NCBI GenBank assembly: GCA_963377175.1
Contig: CAUJNA010002835.1
Location: 127,001 to 191,000, forward strand
DNA: 64,000 nt
Origin: Effrenium voratum
Taxonomy: Eukaryota; Sar; Dinophyceae; Suessiales; Symbiodiniaceae
Reading direction: 5' to 3'
The position numbers and the translations under genes are program-made. Numbering within the stretch: position 1 is the stretch's first letter; every line of letters starts with the position of its first letter. Shown here piece after piece: positions 1 through 10,883 of this stretch. The notes under the pieces are model-generated. The model made no database searches. It saw only the letters and a program-made list of their open reading frames with translations, and was not told the DNA's origin.

Positions 1-193
1 GGGCGTCGCCCTTCGCTTGCGAAGCAAGGTACACGTATCACCGGCTCTTCCACATGCTCACCAACCGCTCGGTGCCCGTGGTGGCTTTGAACCCTTGCCG
101 GAAGCTGGAGTTCCACGAAAGGCGTCTCAAAGCGCTGGGGCGGCGCCTTAGCGGCAGGAATTTGGGACCCCCAAGGCAGGGCGTGGCGCGGAG
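1..193 (+). CDS. Partial exon of an unrecognised Arg-rich protein
   Basis: The frame starting at base 3 is open to the putative GT donor at 194. It has coding character, including the stretch YHRLFHMLTNRSVPVV followed by a basic, Arg-rich run. The true 5' edge of the exon is not visible because the window starts here. The frame continues into the exon at 335 if the GT-AG intron 194-334 is removed (AG+T gives Ser and keeps the frame). I recognise no family. The joined product would be strongly basic, so a nucleic-acid-binding role is possible but is only a guess. Confidence 0.5.
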
Positions 194-334
194 GTGTGTG
201 TGTGTGTGTGTGTGTTGGTGAAGCTACGGGATCCCCAAACACTTGATCACTTTGTGTGTGTGTGTGTGTTTTTTCAGAAGCTTGCAATGCAATCAAGAAT
301 TTAGAGGGATTCCAGGCTATTTCATTGCTTCGAG
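194..334 (+). other. Intron flanked by a 10-bp direct repeat
   Basis: This stretch begins with (GT)n and ends at AG 333-334. The 10-mer GTGGCGCGGA occurs at 183-192 and again at 336-345, in the same reading frame on both sides. This looks like a target-site duplication left by an inserted intron. It contains (GT)n at 196-214 and 253-270. Confidence 0.5.
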
Positions 335-470
335 TGTGGCGCGGAAGGGTCCAACAACCCAAACACGACGTACCGAGCCCTCGGCCCTCGGCCCGCGAGA
401 GCTGAGGAAGGAGTACGAGTTCATCTACTCCCCGCAGTATGTGTTGAACTGCCTCATGAGCAAGGCACGG
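335..470 (+). CDS. Second exon of the Arg-rich protein
   Basis: The frame reads ELRKEYEFIYSPQYVLNCLM near its end and is followed by GCAAGT at 471, an ideal GC-type donor. The exon is 136 nt: one leading base plus 45 codons, which matches the two bases left by the exon ending at 193. The charged and aromatic composition is unlike the surrounding noncoding DNA. Function unknown. The next exon is not identified with certainty; the terminal exon at 1154 has a different phase, so at least one exon between them is missing from this list. Confidence 0.5.
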
Positions 471-1153
471 GCAAGTGTGGAAACCCCCACGCAACACCCA
501 ACTACCCATGGACCCCAACTTCGGTGTGGTACCCATGTTGGAGTTGGTACCCGTGGTGTGGGTGAAGGGTTGGCCCCCGATTTGCAAGACCCAGTCTGGG
601 GCCGCGAAGAACCTAGTTGCCACCTGCCCCTTGAAAAAAGAGAGGTTGCTCGACATTTCCTGTTATTTCTGTCTAAGTTTCATGCTCATGGTAGTTGCGC
701 AATCAGGGACACTTAACTGGCCATGATTTCCTCCAAAAATGACCCCTCGTCCAATGAAATCACTCACCCGAGGGAAGCTTTCTCTCAGTGGGTGAACCAT
801 GTTTCTATGAAGCCTATAGGGAATCCATTCTTTCGGTAGACATTTGGGGCCATCTCCTTGTGGTTCCTGCAGCTGGTTCTCCATGTTCCGCCCTTAGCCA
901 GGTCTTCTTTGGCAAGCCCAAGTGTGGGAGCCTGATGCGGGGGGGGGGGGGGGTTGGGCAGCCAGCCACCACGCAGGTATCCGCGGTAGCCGCAGGCTGT
1001 GTTTCCTCGGTTAGGGCTTTGTTCTGTGGTGAAATCCATGTTGCACCACTTTACCATCCCTGGAACTGAAACGACATAAGGGTTCTCGGTAAATAGCGTC
1101 GGGGAAGCGAAATCCAAAACCCTGGGTTTCTTAAGTGGTCATAGCGAATCCAG

Positions 1154-1274
1154 GATTTCGCATCCGGATCGCTCGGGCCCACCAAAACCCACCAAGCCCA
1201 TCAGCCCCGGTGCCCGAGGCCGTGCGTACTTGGTGGACCCTGAGAAGGTGAAGCAGGCCAAGGCGGATGGATGA
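1154..1274 (+). CDS. Terminal exon, short basic/Pro-rich C-terminus
   Basis: The exon starts after AG (1152-1153) followed by G. It has one leading base and 40 codons including the stop TGA at 1272-1274. The tail reads RAYLVDPEKVKQAKADG and then stop. The upstream part is Pro/Lys-rich (PPKPTKPISPGARG). It may close the gene that starts at the left edge, but the intervening exons are not resolved. No family is recognised. Confidence 0.5.
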
Positions 1275-1514
1275 GTCAGAGAGCCTCTGACTCCATCCAG
1301 ATTTGGACCAGTTTCTAAGGGCCGTGGGTTTTCTTTGGCGGGCTTTAAGGTGGAAACCCGGAAAACCAACGCCAGTTTGGGGGTTCCCTAAAAGAAGAGG
1401 CACATCTTTCGAGGGTACTTGGACGTTTGGGGTTGGTGTAAAGGTGAACAACGAAACCTCTTTGGAGGGTTCCCTAATTTCGAGACAAAGCCTTTTGTGC
1501 TTGTCCTTGCCAAG

Positions 1515-1565
1515 GGCAATGATTCAGTTCCCTACAACCAGAAGAAGAGGCGATGCTTGGTGTGA
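1515..1565 (+). CDS. Possible small terminal exon
   Basis: After AG at 1513-1514 the frame reads GNDSVPYNQKKRRCLV and stops at TGA 1563-1565, 17 codons in all. The sequence is coding-like but very short, so chance is not excluded. A 264-codon ORF overlapping it in another frame is poor in coding character. Confidence 0.28.
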   Translation, partial: GNDSVPYNQKKRRCLV

Positions 1566-2736
1566 GGCATTTTTGAGAGAAATGAACCCCCAGCGTCAAG
1601 GGGGCGAGCTGTGGGAATCTTGGCCGGGTAGGGTTCCTGGGGCCTTTCTTCCTGGGAAGCTTTCAGAGCCGCGAGGTTTTCGGGGACTGGGATCCCCGAT
1701 CCCTTTTCGGGTTGGGCAGAGGTGGCGTTTCGAGACATGTTCTTACCCCAAGAAAAAGGAGTCTCAGCTCCCTGGACATTGCTGGGGGTCATTCTTTTGG
1801 CTGCTGGGGGCTATCAAAGTCCGCAAATGGGGCTTGTTTCCCGAAAAACCCACCACTCAGCGGGTGACTTTGATCATGGGCAAACAAAGAGCCCAGTATA
1901 TTCTCGGAATTTCAGAAGGCTTCACCGGACCCGGATCCCGCCACCCGCGGGCTCCTGGGCTCCTTGCCAGGCGCGGGAGGGGGCGGCCTTTGTGTCCACG
2001 AGCCTTGGGCGCTTTTTTTCTTCTTCTTTTCTTCTTCTCGGAACGGATCGCGCGTCGAGTTGTGTTGAGTCAGGTGACCTCAAGATCCGTTTCCTGAAGT
2101 TGAGGTTGTGTTTTTTGGAACAAGATATGAGGATAAGGGGATCTTCTGCAACTCTTTTTTTCTGAGGTTAACATGGAGCTGGAGGGGATGTGTTTTGGCA
2201 GTTGTGATGCACAACCCAATCGCTCTGGGGACCCGGGGCATGGGGGGGTGGGGGGGGGTGGATAGGGAACCAGCGCAATGGCGAGCTCATTTGGGCGACT
2301 CAAATGGCTGTCCTTTTGCTCGATTCTTGGAGGGATGTTTTTTGTCAGATTGATCCAGAGATGCAAAGGAAGGCAGGCCTTTCTAGGCATTTCATGCGAC
2401 GATTCCAGCAGGGGTTGAAACCAAGGAGTGCTTGGTGTCCTTCTAAGGTTAGATTGGTTAAAAGTAGATGGCACTGCTTTAGATGGTTTTGTTTCAGTTT
2501 CCAGGGCCATCTATATTTCCGCAAGGTTATATCTATGGCAAGGTGGATCACTTCTTGCCAGGCTTAGGACACCCGGACCCGGGTACGCAGGATACGCAGG
2601 ATTGGAAGGGCTCAGGTTCAGAGGCTGTACTTGCAATCCACCTCCAGATCATTCTCAGGCAGCAAATGACAGGCTTCTGTGGGTCAACTGTTGTTGAATC
2701 ACAACCATTGGCCGCTCCGATTGATCGGCCACCCAG
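1566..2736. other. Exon-poor stretch
   Basis: No convincing exon is seen. The stretch holds pyrimidine runs (about 2009-2040), a G-run near 2246-2262, and at 2477-2522 a copy of a dispersed motif (CAGGGCCATCTAT) that also occurs at 8767 and 37917. Confidence 0.4.
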
Positions 2737-2782
2737 GAACGACATTCTCACCTCCATGTTTGCCAACGCTGTGGGTGCCCGC
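2737..2782 (+). CDS. Possible internal exon
   Basis: After AG (2735-2736) followed by G, one base and 15 codons read NDILTSMFANAVGAR. A GC dinucleotide at 2783-2784 can serve as donor. The hydrophobic/polar pattern is plausible for a real exon. No gene is assigned. Confidence 0.4.
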
Positions 2783-2863
2783 GCTTGGGCCTCAACTGGG
2801 CCACAGGAGGGGTGGGCTTAAAGTGTGCAGCTGGGTAGACCCCAAATGGAGTGGGTCTGGGTG

Positions 2864-3020
2864 TAGTGGGGTATGTGGGGTATGTGGGGTGTGTGGGGAA
2901 TGTGGGGAATGTGGGGAATGTGGGGAATGTGGGGTATGTGAGGTATGTGGGGTACGTGGGGTATGTGGGGCATGGGTCGGTGTGGAGTGTAGGTTGGGGG
3001 CGTGGGGTATGTGGGGTAGG
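2864..3020 (+). repeat. 9-bp GGGGTATGT-type minisatellite
   Basis: Imperfect tandem copies of a 9-mer of the type TGTGGGGTA, with GGGGAATGT variants clustered around 2893-2930. It is strongly G/T-biased on the + strand. Confidence 0.85.
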
Positions 3021-3059
3021 GCAGGGGAGATTTTGGGGTCCACGAACCCTTTAGAGCTA

Positions 3060-3175
3060 TGAATCGGGATTCGGGATTAGGGCTGGTTTGGGGATGGTTT
3101 AGGGTTGGTGTAGGGCTGGATTGGGGTTGGTTTAGGGTTGGTTCAGGGTTGGTCTCGGGGCTGGTTTGCAAGCTC
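3060..3175 (+). repeat. Degenerate telomere-like TTTAGGG repeats
   Basis: Loose repeats of the form GGTTTAGGGTTGG and GGATTAGGGCTGG. The TTTAGGG core occurs several times at irregular spacing. It is the opposite strand orientation to the larger tract at 49552-50150. Confidence 0.6.
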
Positions 3176-3270
3176 GTCCAGCGAGCATAAGAATGTGAGG
3201 AGCAAAGATGCCAGAACATGTAGCGGTACGATCCTAGGGCGGTGACCAACAAGCAACAAATGAACAACAT

Positions 3271-3502
3271 GTGTGTGTGTGTGTGTCTCTGTGTCTCTGT
3301 GTCTCTGTGTCTGTGTGTCTGTGTGTCTGTGTGTCTGTGTGTCTGTGTGTCTGTGTGTCTGTGTGTCTGTGTGTCTGTGTGTCTGTGTGTCTGTGTGTCT
3401 GTGTGTCTGTGTGTCTGTGTGTCTGTGTGTCTGTGTGTCTGTGTGTCTGTGTGTCTGTGTGTCTGTGTGTCTGTGTGTCTGTGTGTCTGTGTGTCTGTGT
3501 TG

Positions 3503-3594
<92 letters not shown>
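3271..3594 (+). repeat. (CTGTGTGT)n then (CTTT)n microsatellites
   Basis: About 230 bp of an 8-mer CTGTGTGT array switches at about 3501 to about 93 bp of pure CTTT repeats. All ORFs read through it are low-complexity artefacts. Confidence 0.95.
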
Positions 3595-3674
3595 TTGTGT
3601 GAGTTGGTCACCTATTTAAGGCGTGGCGCTTGGGACAGGACCGGTCCCCAGCCTCTCCGGTGACCGGCCGCGAG

Positions 3675-3737
3675 GTGTGCTCCATGGCGGTGAACTTCCG
3701 CGGCCGTTTGCCCGGCCTCACGGAGGCGCCTGTTTCG
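3675..3737 (+). CDS. Internal exon of an unrecognised gene
   Basis: There are 21 in-phase codons between AG (3673-3674) followed by G and the donor GTGAGG at 3738. It reads VCSMAVNFRGRLPGLTEAPV plus Ser. Both splice signals and the GC-rich composition fit the other exons here. Function unknown. Confidence 0.5.
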
Positions 3738-3869
3738 GTGAGGTGGGTCGGGAGGAGTTGGTCGTGTCCAGCTGATTGCCCCTTTTCTCTCAATTTTTTT
3801 GGGCAACGAAACCTTGTTGGAGGTGTCCTTTTTTGTGGAGACAAGCCCGTTTGTGCTTGTCTGGGTCTT

Positions 3870-3981
3870 TTCAGTAGTGCCCTTTTACCCTTTTTGGGTG
3901 AGGAGTAGGGTTTTTCTACCTACTAAAAGAGAGACAAAAGTGGGTGGCAACTTATTCTAACCTCTCTACTGGAGGACCTAG
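3870..3981 (+). mobile_element. Family A TIR element, diverged copy
   Basis: It begins CAGTAGTGCCCTTTTACCC and ends with the full right terminus CTACTGGAGGACCTAG. The left TIR bases CTAGGTCCC are lost or mutated. Its middle differs from the copy at 30375. Confidence 0.7.
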
Positions 3982-4718
3982 TGGAGGTTGGTCGGGCGGG
4001 GGTTCGGTGATTTTAGCAGATGTTCACCCATTTGTTTCAGATCATATCTTTTCATAATTTTACAGATCTTCGTTTTTGCCACTCTCGATTTGGGATTTGA
4101 GTTCCCAGCCCCGGTTTCCAGGCTTCTCCGAACTTCCACTCCGAACCTCCAAAGACAAATCTGGGTCCGTTGGTCTTCTATCTTGGTTTGGTCGTCTCTG
4201 GGGGTTGGTTGAATCACGTGCTCACAGTCCTTTGAAAGGGGTCCTCTCATGTTTTATCTCGTATTCAAACACATTTAGCTGCGAGAAGCTCTTTTGTGTT
4301 TCTCAGCGGCGTAAAAAGGGGCAGGGGGGGGGGGAGGGGAGCGAAACCGGGGGGCGCAACGCGAGCGCCAGGTCGCCGGGGCGAACGGAGATGCCTGCGT
4401 GTTCCAATTGGCCTGTCCTGTTTTGAACTGGTGCCGAGTTTGGCATCTTGAATCAAAGGGAGACCAACATGAAACTGGCCGGATCGATCTGGGGCCCATT
4501 TTAAGACGACCCCATCTTGCCTTTGGCCTCAGTTTCCCAGGGCCGGCCTGGTCTGGCCTCTTGGTTTGTTTCGGATTTGGCCTCCAGTTTTAGGAAAGGG
4601 CCCAGAAGGTGATCACCTTTTTTTATATCCAGGCCCTTTGAGCAAGTAAGCGGCAGAGAATGTAAATGATGCTCATACCATTCATACCTCCATCCCTCCC
4701 ACCGAAAAGCAGCCCGAG

Positions 4719-4763
4719 GCGGAGGCTGGCAACTACGAGGCGCCGGTCCCCGATCTGTTCGGG
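4719..4763 (+). CDS. Short internal exon
   Basis: There are 15 codons (AEAGNYEAPVPDLFG) between AG (4717-4718) followed by G and a GT at 4764. Acidic and Pro-rich. The exact reading frame is supported only by composition and the splice context. Confidence 0.42.
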
Positions 4764-5182
4764 GTTTGAGCGGGGGATCCACGACATGGTCTTTGTCTCT
4801 CTTGGTCACTGGCCCTGCCAGTGCCCATGGCCCTGCCATTTGTTTCCGTTCCCCCCCCCCCCCCCTACTGGGTGCGACCTGCTTGATGCCGACTTCATAT
4901 TCCGGCGCCTTCCGTCAGAACGCCAGAACGCCCGCGAAATGTGGGGAATAGGGCCACCCCCCCGCCCTTCGGTGGATCCCAGTTACCTTGATAGCGGATA
5001 ACCAGACCTTTTCATGTTGGGAAGGTGGTTCCCTCGGTTCCGTTTCACTAACCTGGAACCTCCCGAAAGGTCCAGAAAAAAAAGGACGGGACCTGTGGTG
5101 GGTTCCACGGCAACGTGCCTGGAAGGCTTTTTTTTTTTTACAGGGACCTACTGGGTTCCAGGGCACCGTGGACAGGCGGCCA

Positions 5183-5390
5183 CAGGTTGTAATCACTGCC
5201 GCCAGTTCTCCACCCAACTTCATCCCTGCAGAATCAGCTCATCCCCCCCAACTCAGGTTGTAATCTCTGCCGCCAGTTCTCCGCCCAACTTCATCCCTGC
5301 AGAATCAGCTCATCCCCCCCAGCTCAGGTTGTAATCACTGCCGCCAGTTCTCCGCCCAACCTCATCCTTGCAGAAGCCCCAACTCCATAC
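5183..5390 (+). repeat. 71-bp tandem repeat, about 2.9 copies
   Basis: Units start with CAGGTTGTAATC at 5183, 5254 and 5325. The first two are nearly identical. The third diverges after about 50 bp. It lies just upstream of the exon at 5441. Confidence 0.9.
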
Positions 5391-5440
5391 AGCTCGGAAT
5401 TCGCCCCCCGACCTCCCCCCCCCCCCGACTCCCCTTGCAG

Positions 5441-5540
5441 GGCCTGATGTGCCTGGGCCCCGAAGCTTTCGCCGCGCCGGGCGGCGTGCGCGCCCGGCTG
5501 CGGAGCCTGGCAACGCCTGCAGCTCCAAGCGAGGCGCGAG
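5441..5540 (+). CDS. Internal exon with GC donor
   Basis: After CTTGCAG the frame reads GLMCLGPEAFAAPGG, then an Arg/Leu/Ala-rich run. The frame meets TGA shortly after the GC donor GCGAGT at 5541. A long C-tract precedes the acceptor as a pyrimidine tract. The function is not recognised. Confidence 0.55.
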
Positions 5541-7149
5541 GCGAGTGAGCGAGCTCTCCGCGGGCTGCTGGGGAGGTCTGGCGGGTCTTTGTTAGCCAAA
5601 CTTTTGGAGATGGGGGTCCCCTAAACAAGGGTGTCTTTGTACCCCTGTTGGGTCTTTGGGGTCTTTTTGTCCCCTAAATAAGGGTGTCGTGTCTTTGGGG
5701 TACACGTCTTTTAGCAGGGGCCAAAGCCAGACGCGAGTCTTGCGGCGGAATTCGATGGGATCGGGCCAAGGGACAGGGGTCCAGCTATAGTTCCCTTTTG
5801 GCGATTTTGAGCATCACCTTCTTGGCCCATTTAAGGCGAGTTTCCCTTCTTTTCAGGGGAAGCATGGGGAACCCTGCTTAACATTTGGATACAAAATTAA
5901 ACAGCCAGGGTTATGCAGGTTTCAGTGTTTGGTTCCATCCAGGTGCCATGTTGATACATCTTTTTGAGCCACAGCCATATTATTGTTGTGTCTTTTCTGT
6001 TTCGACAAGATATGCTCACCTTTAGCTCTTTGGAAGAATGAGTGCTTCCTGACTATAGAAGAAGCAAGGGATGGATCAACTACTTCAATGGAGGTCAGCA
6101 AAAGGTGGATCCTAAATAATTAGAATCGGGCGCTGGGGGACTGAAAAGAACACGTTTTGTGACAGGAGGGAACTGCTAGTGGCAACTAAAGCCCATATCT
6201 TTTGTTTGATCGTTGTGCAACCGCTTATTTTCGCAAACATTGCGAGGAACCAAGGTTCTTGACTTCTTGGTTGCGCCGGGAACGACCTATTGGTTGGTCA
6301 CACATTGTGGATTTCCTTTCGGGACTTTCTGAAAGGTAGGGTTTACTTTTCACCAACACGGAAATGCCTACAGTTTCCCGGGGCCCTGATACAACCCCGG
6401 CGCCCAGAATCCAAACCCTTCGCCCGAATCATTTTCTCCTGAAAGGGAGCCTCTGCGCTCCCTGAGTTTCTGGACTTCAGTCACTTTTTGTTGGGTTTAG
6501 AACATTTCTTGCTGGTGCTCAGTACGGAATGAGGGAATGAACCTGGGGGTCCCCTTAAAGGAAACCACCAGTTGGATGGTTTTTCAGAGTTATACCATTT
6601 TGCCTATCACATGAGCCAGTTTAGGTGGGGATTTATGTTGACTCCATTCACGTCTGGAGATTGATGTCCGCAAGCCACAGTGTCTGGAGTTGAGTCGCTT
6701 TTGAGGTTAGCACCTTCGTGGTCAACAAGTTTGGGCCATCGGGGAACATCCAGTTTCTTTTTTTCTAGATCTTCCCCCATCCATTCGATTTTTTTGCTAT
6801 CTTTGGGGCTCATCTGGATCGGACGTGCGTCTTCCCTCTACAAGCCGCAGCTTCTGGAGTTTTGAGGTTTGGAGCATTTTCGTGGCAGACAACAACTTGT
6901 TGGTGCCCAGCAGGGATGAGAAGCAGAATGACCCCAAGAAGAAACCATCCCTATAACTTGGTCACTATCTCTGGGCCCTGGATCGGACGTGTCTTTTTGC
7001 CTTCCGCCAGAGGCCCTGCCCGGGTTTTGGGAGTGCCTCGGAGCGCGCCTGGCGGCCGGGGCGCCCGGGCAACAGAGCGGGAGGTTTTTACATGCGGTGA
7101 GGTGAGGCGGCGTGAAGTGTTTTTTTTTTCCCCCCCAGAGTCTAGTGCT
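5541..7149. other. Exon-poor stretch
   Basis: No convincing exon is seen. It holds a near-tandem duplication around CCCCTAAA(C/T)AAGGGTGTC at 5620-5700, one family C copy at 5890-5975, and a family K-like motif at 6510-6580. GC content is lower than in the exon-bearing parts. Confidence 0.4.
5890..5975 (+). mobile_element. Family C TIR element, left end decayed
   Basis: The interior GGTTTCAGTGTTTGGTTCCA and the right end TTTTTGAGCCACAGCCAT match the copies at 27412 and 42854. The left TIR is degraded to ACAAAATTAAAC. Confidence 0.6.
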
Positions 7150-7265
7150 ACCTTACCCATTTCCATTCTTTCGAGGGATCCAGATCTTTCTAGAAAACCT
7201 CCGCAAACCCAGGAAAAAGGATCCGGTTTTGGGAAAGAAGAATGGTTGAAAATAATGGTTGGAAT
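7150..7265 (-). mobile_element. Family F TIR element
   Basis: Starts CCATTTCCATTCTTTC, has GGATCCAGATCTTTCTAGAA inside, and ends in a GGTTGAAAATAATGGTTGG arm. It is in the opposite orientation to the copies at 20648 and 54158. Confidence 0.65.
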
Positions 7266-7850
7266 CAACCCTTAGAGTTGTGCGTGTTTTTTGATTTTGT
7301 TTTTTTTTTGGAGGGTAGCCGGTTTCACCCTGGTGAAAAAGGGAGGCCAAAGGAGAAGCCAGAGGAGTTTTTCTTGGGGGGGGTGCCCACCGAGTTTGAC
7401 ACCGGACCTGGTTTTTGTTTTTGCTGCACTCTGGAAAGCTTACGGTGTTTTAGGACCAATTTCTGTACCAGAGGAACCCCGTAAATAAATAAGTACGAAG
7501 TAGTCATGGCCTACACTGGAGAAGTCCTGTCCATGACCTCGAGACGCCGGAGCGCGAGCCAAAAGCCGGTTTCGGGACACTCGGAGCGCATGGTTTTTCC
7601 TCGGACACCCATCTTTCAATTGATTTTAAAGGGTTGCGCCAACAGGAACACTGAAGCCATTCTGAGGCGCAACCTTAAGACAGCTCCGTGTATGGGAAAA
7701 ACGTTTGCTAGACAACTCCAACGTGACATCCCTTTGGGCGAGCTACCTGGATGAAGAATTGAGAAGCCCTCCAAGTCCGCTGGACCACCTTTTTGATGTC
7801 CAAAGGGCTAATCAAACATCATAGGGCCCAAAGGGTGAGCCAAACATCAT

Positions 7851-7983
7851 ACCGTGGATGGAAATCCATTTCGCACCACTTTGGCGCCATGGGAAGCCAT
7901 TGCTTGTTGGTATTTGCAGGGGAATCATCATGCCGTTGGGTTTCTTAGGTGGTGCGAAGCGGATTTCGCAACCATCCACAGTA
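7851..7983 (+). mobile_element. Family E TIR element
   Basis: The termini are ACCGTGGATGG and CCATCCACAGT, imperfect inverted repeats. The interior holds TTGGTATTTGCAGGGGAATC, shared (inverted) with 28523-28646. Confidence 0.75.
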
Positions 7984-8017
7984 GGTCCAAAGCGTGAATT
8001 CCAATTCACAGCAATGT

Positions 8018-8148
8018 ACTAGGCCCCCCGGTAGTGCCCTTTTCAACCCCTTTTTTGGTTGGGAGGGTTCCCCTACGAACATAGACAAAGCAGAAACCAA
8101 AAAACAAAACGTTGGTAGCAACTTCTTCTAACCAAGTTGGAGGAGCCA
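8018..8148 (+). mobile_element. Family A element, strongly diverged
   Basis: The left end CTAGGCCCCCCGGTAGTGCC and the motif GGGAGGGTTCCCCTAC identify it. The right end (GTTGGAGGAGCC) is a changed version of CTACTGGAGGACC. Confidence 0.55.
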
Positions 8149-8262
8149 ACTTTGGCACCTCCTTCTATTTGGTACCTACTTCTACTTGCTACTTCTTCTA
8201 ACCTACTTTGGTACCAACCTCCTCCTATCAAATCTGGACCTGGTGTCGCCCCACCTGAAAAG

Positions 8263-8320
8263 GTGAAAACCCCCGAGGTCATCACCAGCTGGGCCTTTGA
8301 GGGGGACCCCTCCCTGGAAG
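8263..8320 (+). CDS. Internal exon
   Basis: VKTPEVITSWAFEGDPSLE is encoded between AG (8261-8262) followed by G and a GT donor at 8321. A Trp and acidic residues give it a coding look. The gene is unknown. Confidence 0.48.
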
Positions 8321-8609
8321 GTGCGGAGGGGACTCGGCGACCGACCCGGGAGTCGAGTCCGGTCCGGCCACACGAAGAATGACCCGAAAAGGATGCGGCG
8401 GTTCTCTGATCTGAAAGAAGAAAACAGGCAAAAGGGTTGTCCAGTTGTTTTCTTTTTCTTTTTTTGGTTGGATTGAGAGCCACACATGTGTGAGGTATTT
8501 TTTTGGGCGTCTCTTGGAGAAGCGTGCTTAAGCCAAGAATCGGTTGCTCCGCCTTTGGGGCCACAAGGGTTTCGACGAAAACGTGTTCCAGCTTACGAGC
8601 AGGTGAGCA

Positions 8610-8698
8610 TCTTTGCCAGGCTACCCTTAGTCGGTGGTTTGGATTCGAATTTGGCTCTTGCAGAGGGCACTCCTTCACCACCAAGCCACTAGACATAG
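8610..8698 (-). mobile_element. tRNA-derived SINE-like sequence
   Basis: On the minus strand, TGGCTTGGTGG (near 8680-8690) resembles a pol III A box with one mismatch. AATTCGAATCC (8641-8651) resembles a B box with two mismatches, at roughly tRNA-like spacing. The downstream motif CTAAGGGTAGCC has loose counterparts near 54760. No tail or duplication is defined. Confidence 0.35.
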
Positions 8699-8699
8699 G

Positions 8700-10883
8700 T
8701 GTCCTTTTTGGTTGATGTGGTTGAAAAAGAGGACCCTGGTTTTCCTGGTGGTTCAATCATCTACCAGGGCCATCTATTTTCCCAAATTGGACACCGATGC
8801 CACTCGAGGGAAGCCGAGTTTGCGTTTCGCGCTGTAGCCCGGCTCTTGCGCCGAGTCGAGTCGAGCGGAGGTTTCCCACTTTCATGGGCTTAGGCCTTCG
8901 GCCCACGTCAAAGATGTCTCAGCAATCCGCAGAAAACCTTGAGGTTGGCCCCTCAAACATTGAGGTCAGTCTGGGCCGTTCTTGTTTTTCTCTTCTTTTG
9001 TTTTTCTTCTTCTTCTTCTTCTTCTTTTCCTATTTTTTTCTCTTCTTTTTCTCCTGCTCACATGTGACCATCAAAGACTCCCCACGCTCGCCCCTCACCC
9101 CGAAAGCGCCTTCGAAGGTTGACTTAACATATCCAGTCTATGGTCCATGTGCCGTTCGCCCCTCTCTAACTTTCCGATGTTTTCTGGCTGTAAGGCCACG
9201 TGTTGCGCAAGCCCGTTTTGCTCGTTCTCCCAGGCCCCGCGGACTTTGCCCTAGGCCCAAAATGACTGCCGTTTTCAGCCTCTGAGCTCTCACGCGGTCT
9301 TAGCGCGAGCTTTTTCGCTTTAAAACTTGTGCGTGTGTTTTTCTCGTTCTCCCCCCCCCCCCCCTGGTCGTTTTTGAGCCTTTTGAGCCTGGACTGGTAA
9401 CCCACGTCTTGTCCATAGACATGGCGCAAGGCGTTTGCGCCAGGATGCCAGATGCTGTTGCACCTCCCGCACTTCGACTTGGGTGAGGCCCGGCGGGTAC
9501 TATGAGAGTGGCGAATTTCTGTCCATGAAGGCCCCTGACTTTCGGCAACTCCCGAAATCAGGTTGGTGAACGTAGGCGTCCTTCTTGGTGGGTTTTTGTG
9601 AAGACAATCAATGGCCCAGCTGGTTGTTTCATGATTTACCGCGGCCATCGATGTTCCCAAAAGGACACCTATGATTTTGCAGATCTAGGCTTCTTGCTTG
9701 TCGCAGTATGACCAGCGAGGAATTTCGTTTTTGTTTTTTGTCTTTGCCCCGAGCTTTCGGTTCAAAAGTAAACACCCCCTGCCCTTTGCAACCTATAGGG
9801 GTCCTTAAGAGAAGCTCATGAAGGCCGAAGCCTCCCCTCATAGGCGGTGCCTGGTGTTTTGCGTTCCTCCACCTTTTTGGTAGGTTTCACCAGCCCAACC
9901 CTCCAACACACTTCCCTCAGAGTTGGTAGCCCCCTTTGTTGGTAGGTCTCACCGGGGAAGCCAACCGGAAACGCCGCAAAACCCATCTCGGGAATGCCGC
10001 CGAAGGTGAACTCGGACATGGCGGTCGTGTTCCGGCCGGGCGCCGGGCGCCTGGCGGCCGGGGGCCCAACAATTCCAAGATTCGGGCGGCGATCTGGGGC
10101 GGGTGGGGGGCCGGGAAGGGGGGGGGGTCCGGTTCTCGTTTTTTTTCTTCTTTTTCTCCGGGTCTCCCGTGGAGAGACCTGGCCAATGCGGCTGCTCGAG
10201 GTTGCAAGAGATGATCTTTGAATGCGTGCAAAGGGGTTTTCTTTTTCCGGTTTGTCCAAACATGTGAGTTATGTGCAAGATACGTCATACATGTGTTCAA
10301 CAACGAAGTGTAATATGTGTATATATACGTATATTGATCATGTATGATGTACATTTTGCCGTTTGGGTCATTTGGGGAGGGGTCGGATGTAGTTTTGCAC
10401 CCTGGCTTGCTTTTGGGCGTGGGAATGGGGACCCAAGCGGGAACATCGGCGTGAGCTGCAGTTTTGCAATCCGGAGCAGCCAGGGCAGAGACACAGGGTG
10501 GTTGTTTCTCTGCAAGCCAACCAGCCCCGTGTCCCCATTCAAAATAAAAACCAAAAGGCTTTCAGAGTTGTTTAAGCATGCTGGCCCAGCTCTTTTACCG
10601 ACACATGAGCCACTTGCTCAAAACTCAGGTAGATGAAGGTTGAGAGATAGTCCCCTTGCCATAAATGGGGCAGCTACCTTTTGGATTCTTTACATAGTTT
10701 TGGGTACAACGTTTGAATGCCGGGTTTGTTCACCGCCAGCTTCAAGTGGTTGAGCTGAAGCAAGGATGGCTGCCCCTTGACCCATTGCGACATCTCCAAA
10801 TGGGTGAGGGGGGGGGGGCAGTGGCATTCTTCAGTTGGTAGCTGCAGGAAGCAAACAGGAACCCCGGCTGGGGGACGGATGCG
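8700..10883. other. Exon-poor stretch
   Basis: It holds copies of the CAGGGCCATCTATTTTCCC motif ending in GGACACC (8767, 9640), TTC runs (9004-9030), C- and G-runs (9351, 10120) and one ambiguous GC-rich block at 9990-10090. That block is open in several frames on both strands, so no exon is called there. Confidence 0.4.

Noticed and set aside
1303..2097. 264-codon + strand ORF
   Set aside because: No coding-like composition, no splice context; other frames contain better short exons.
3234..3663. ORFs of about 125 aa
   Set aside because: Read from (CTGTGTGT)n and (CTTT)n microsatellites.
9990..10090. GC-rich candidate exon
   Set aside because: Open in several frames on both strands with no clear splice sites.
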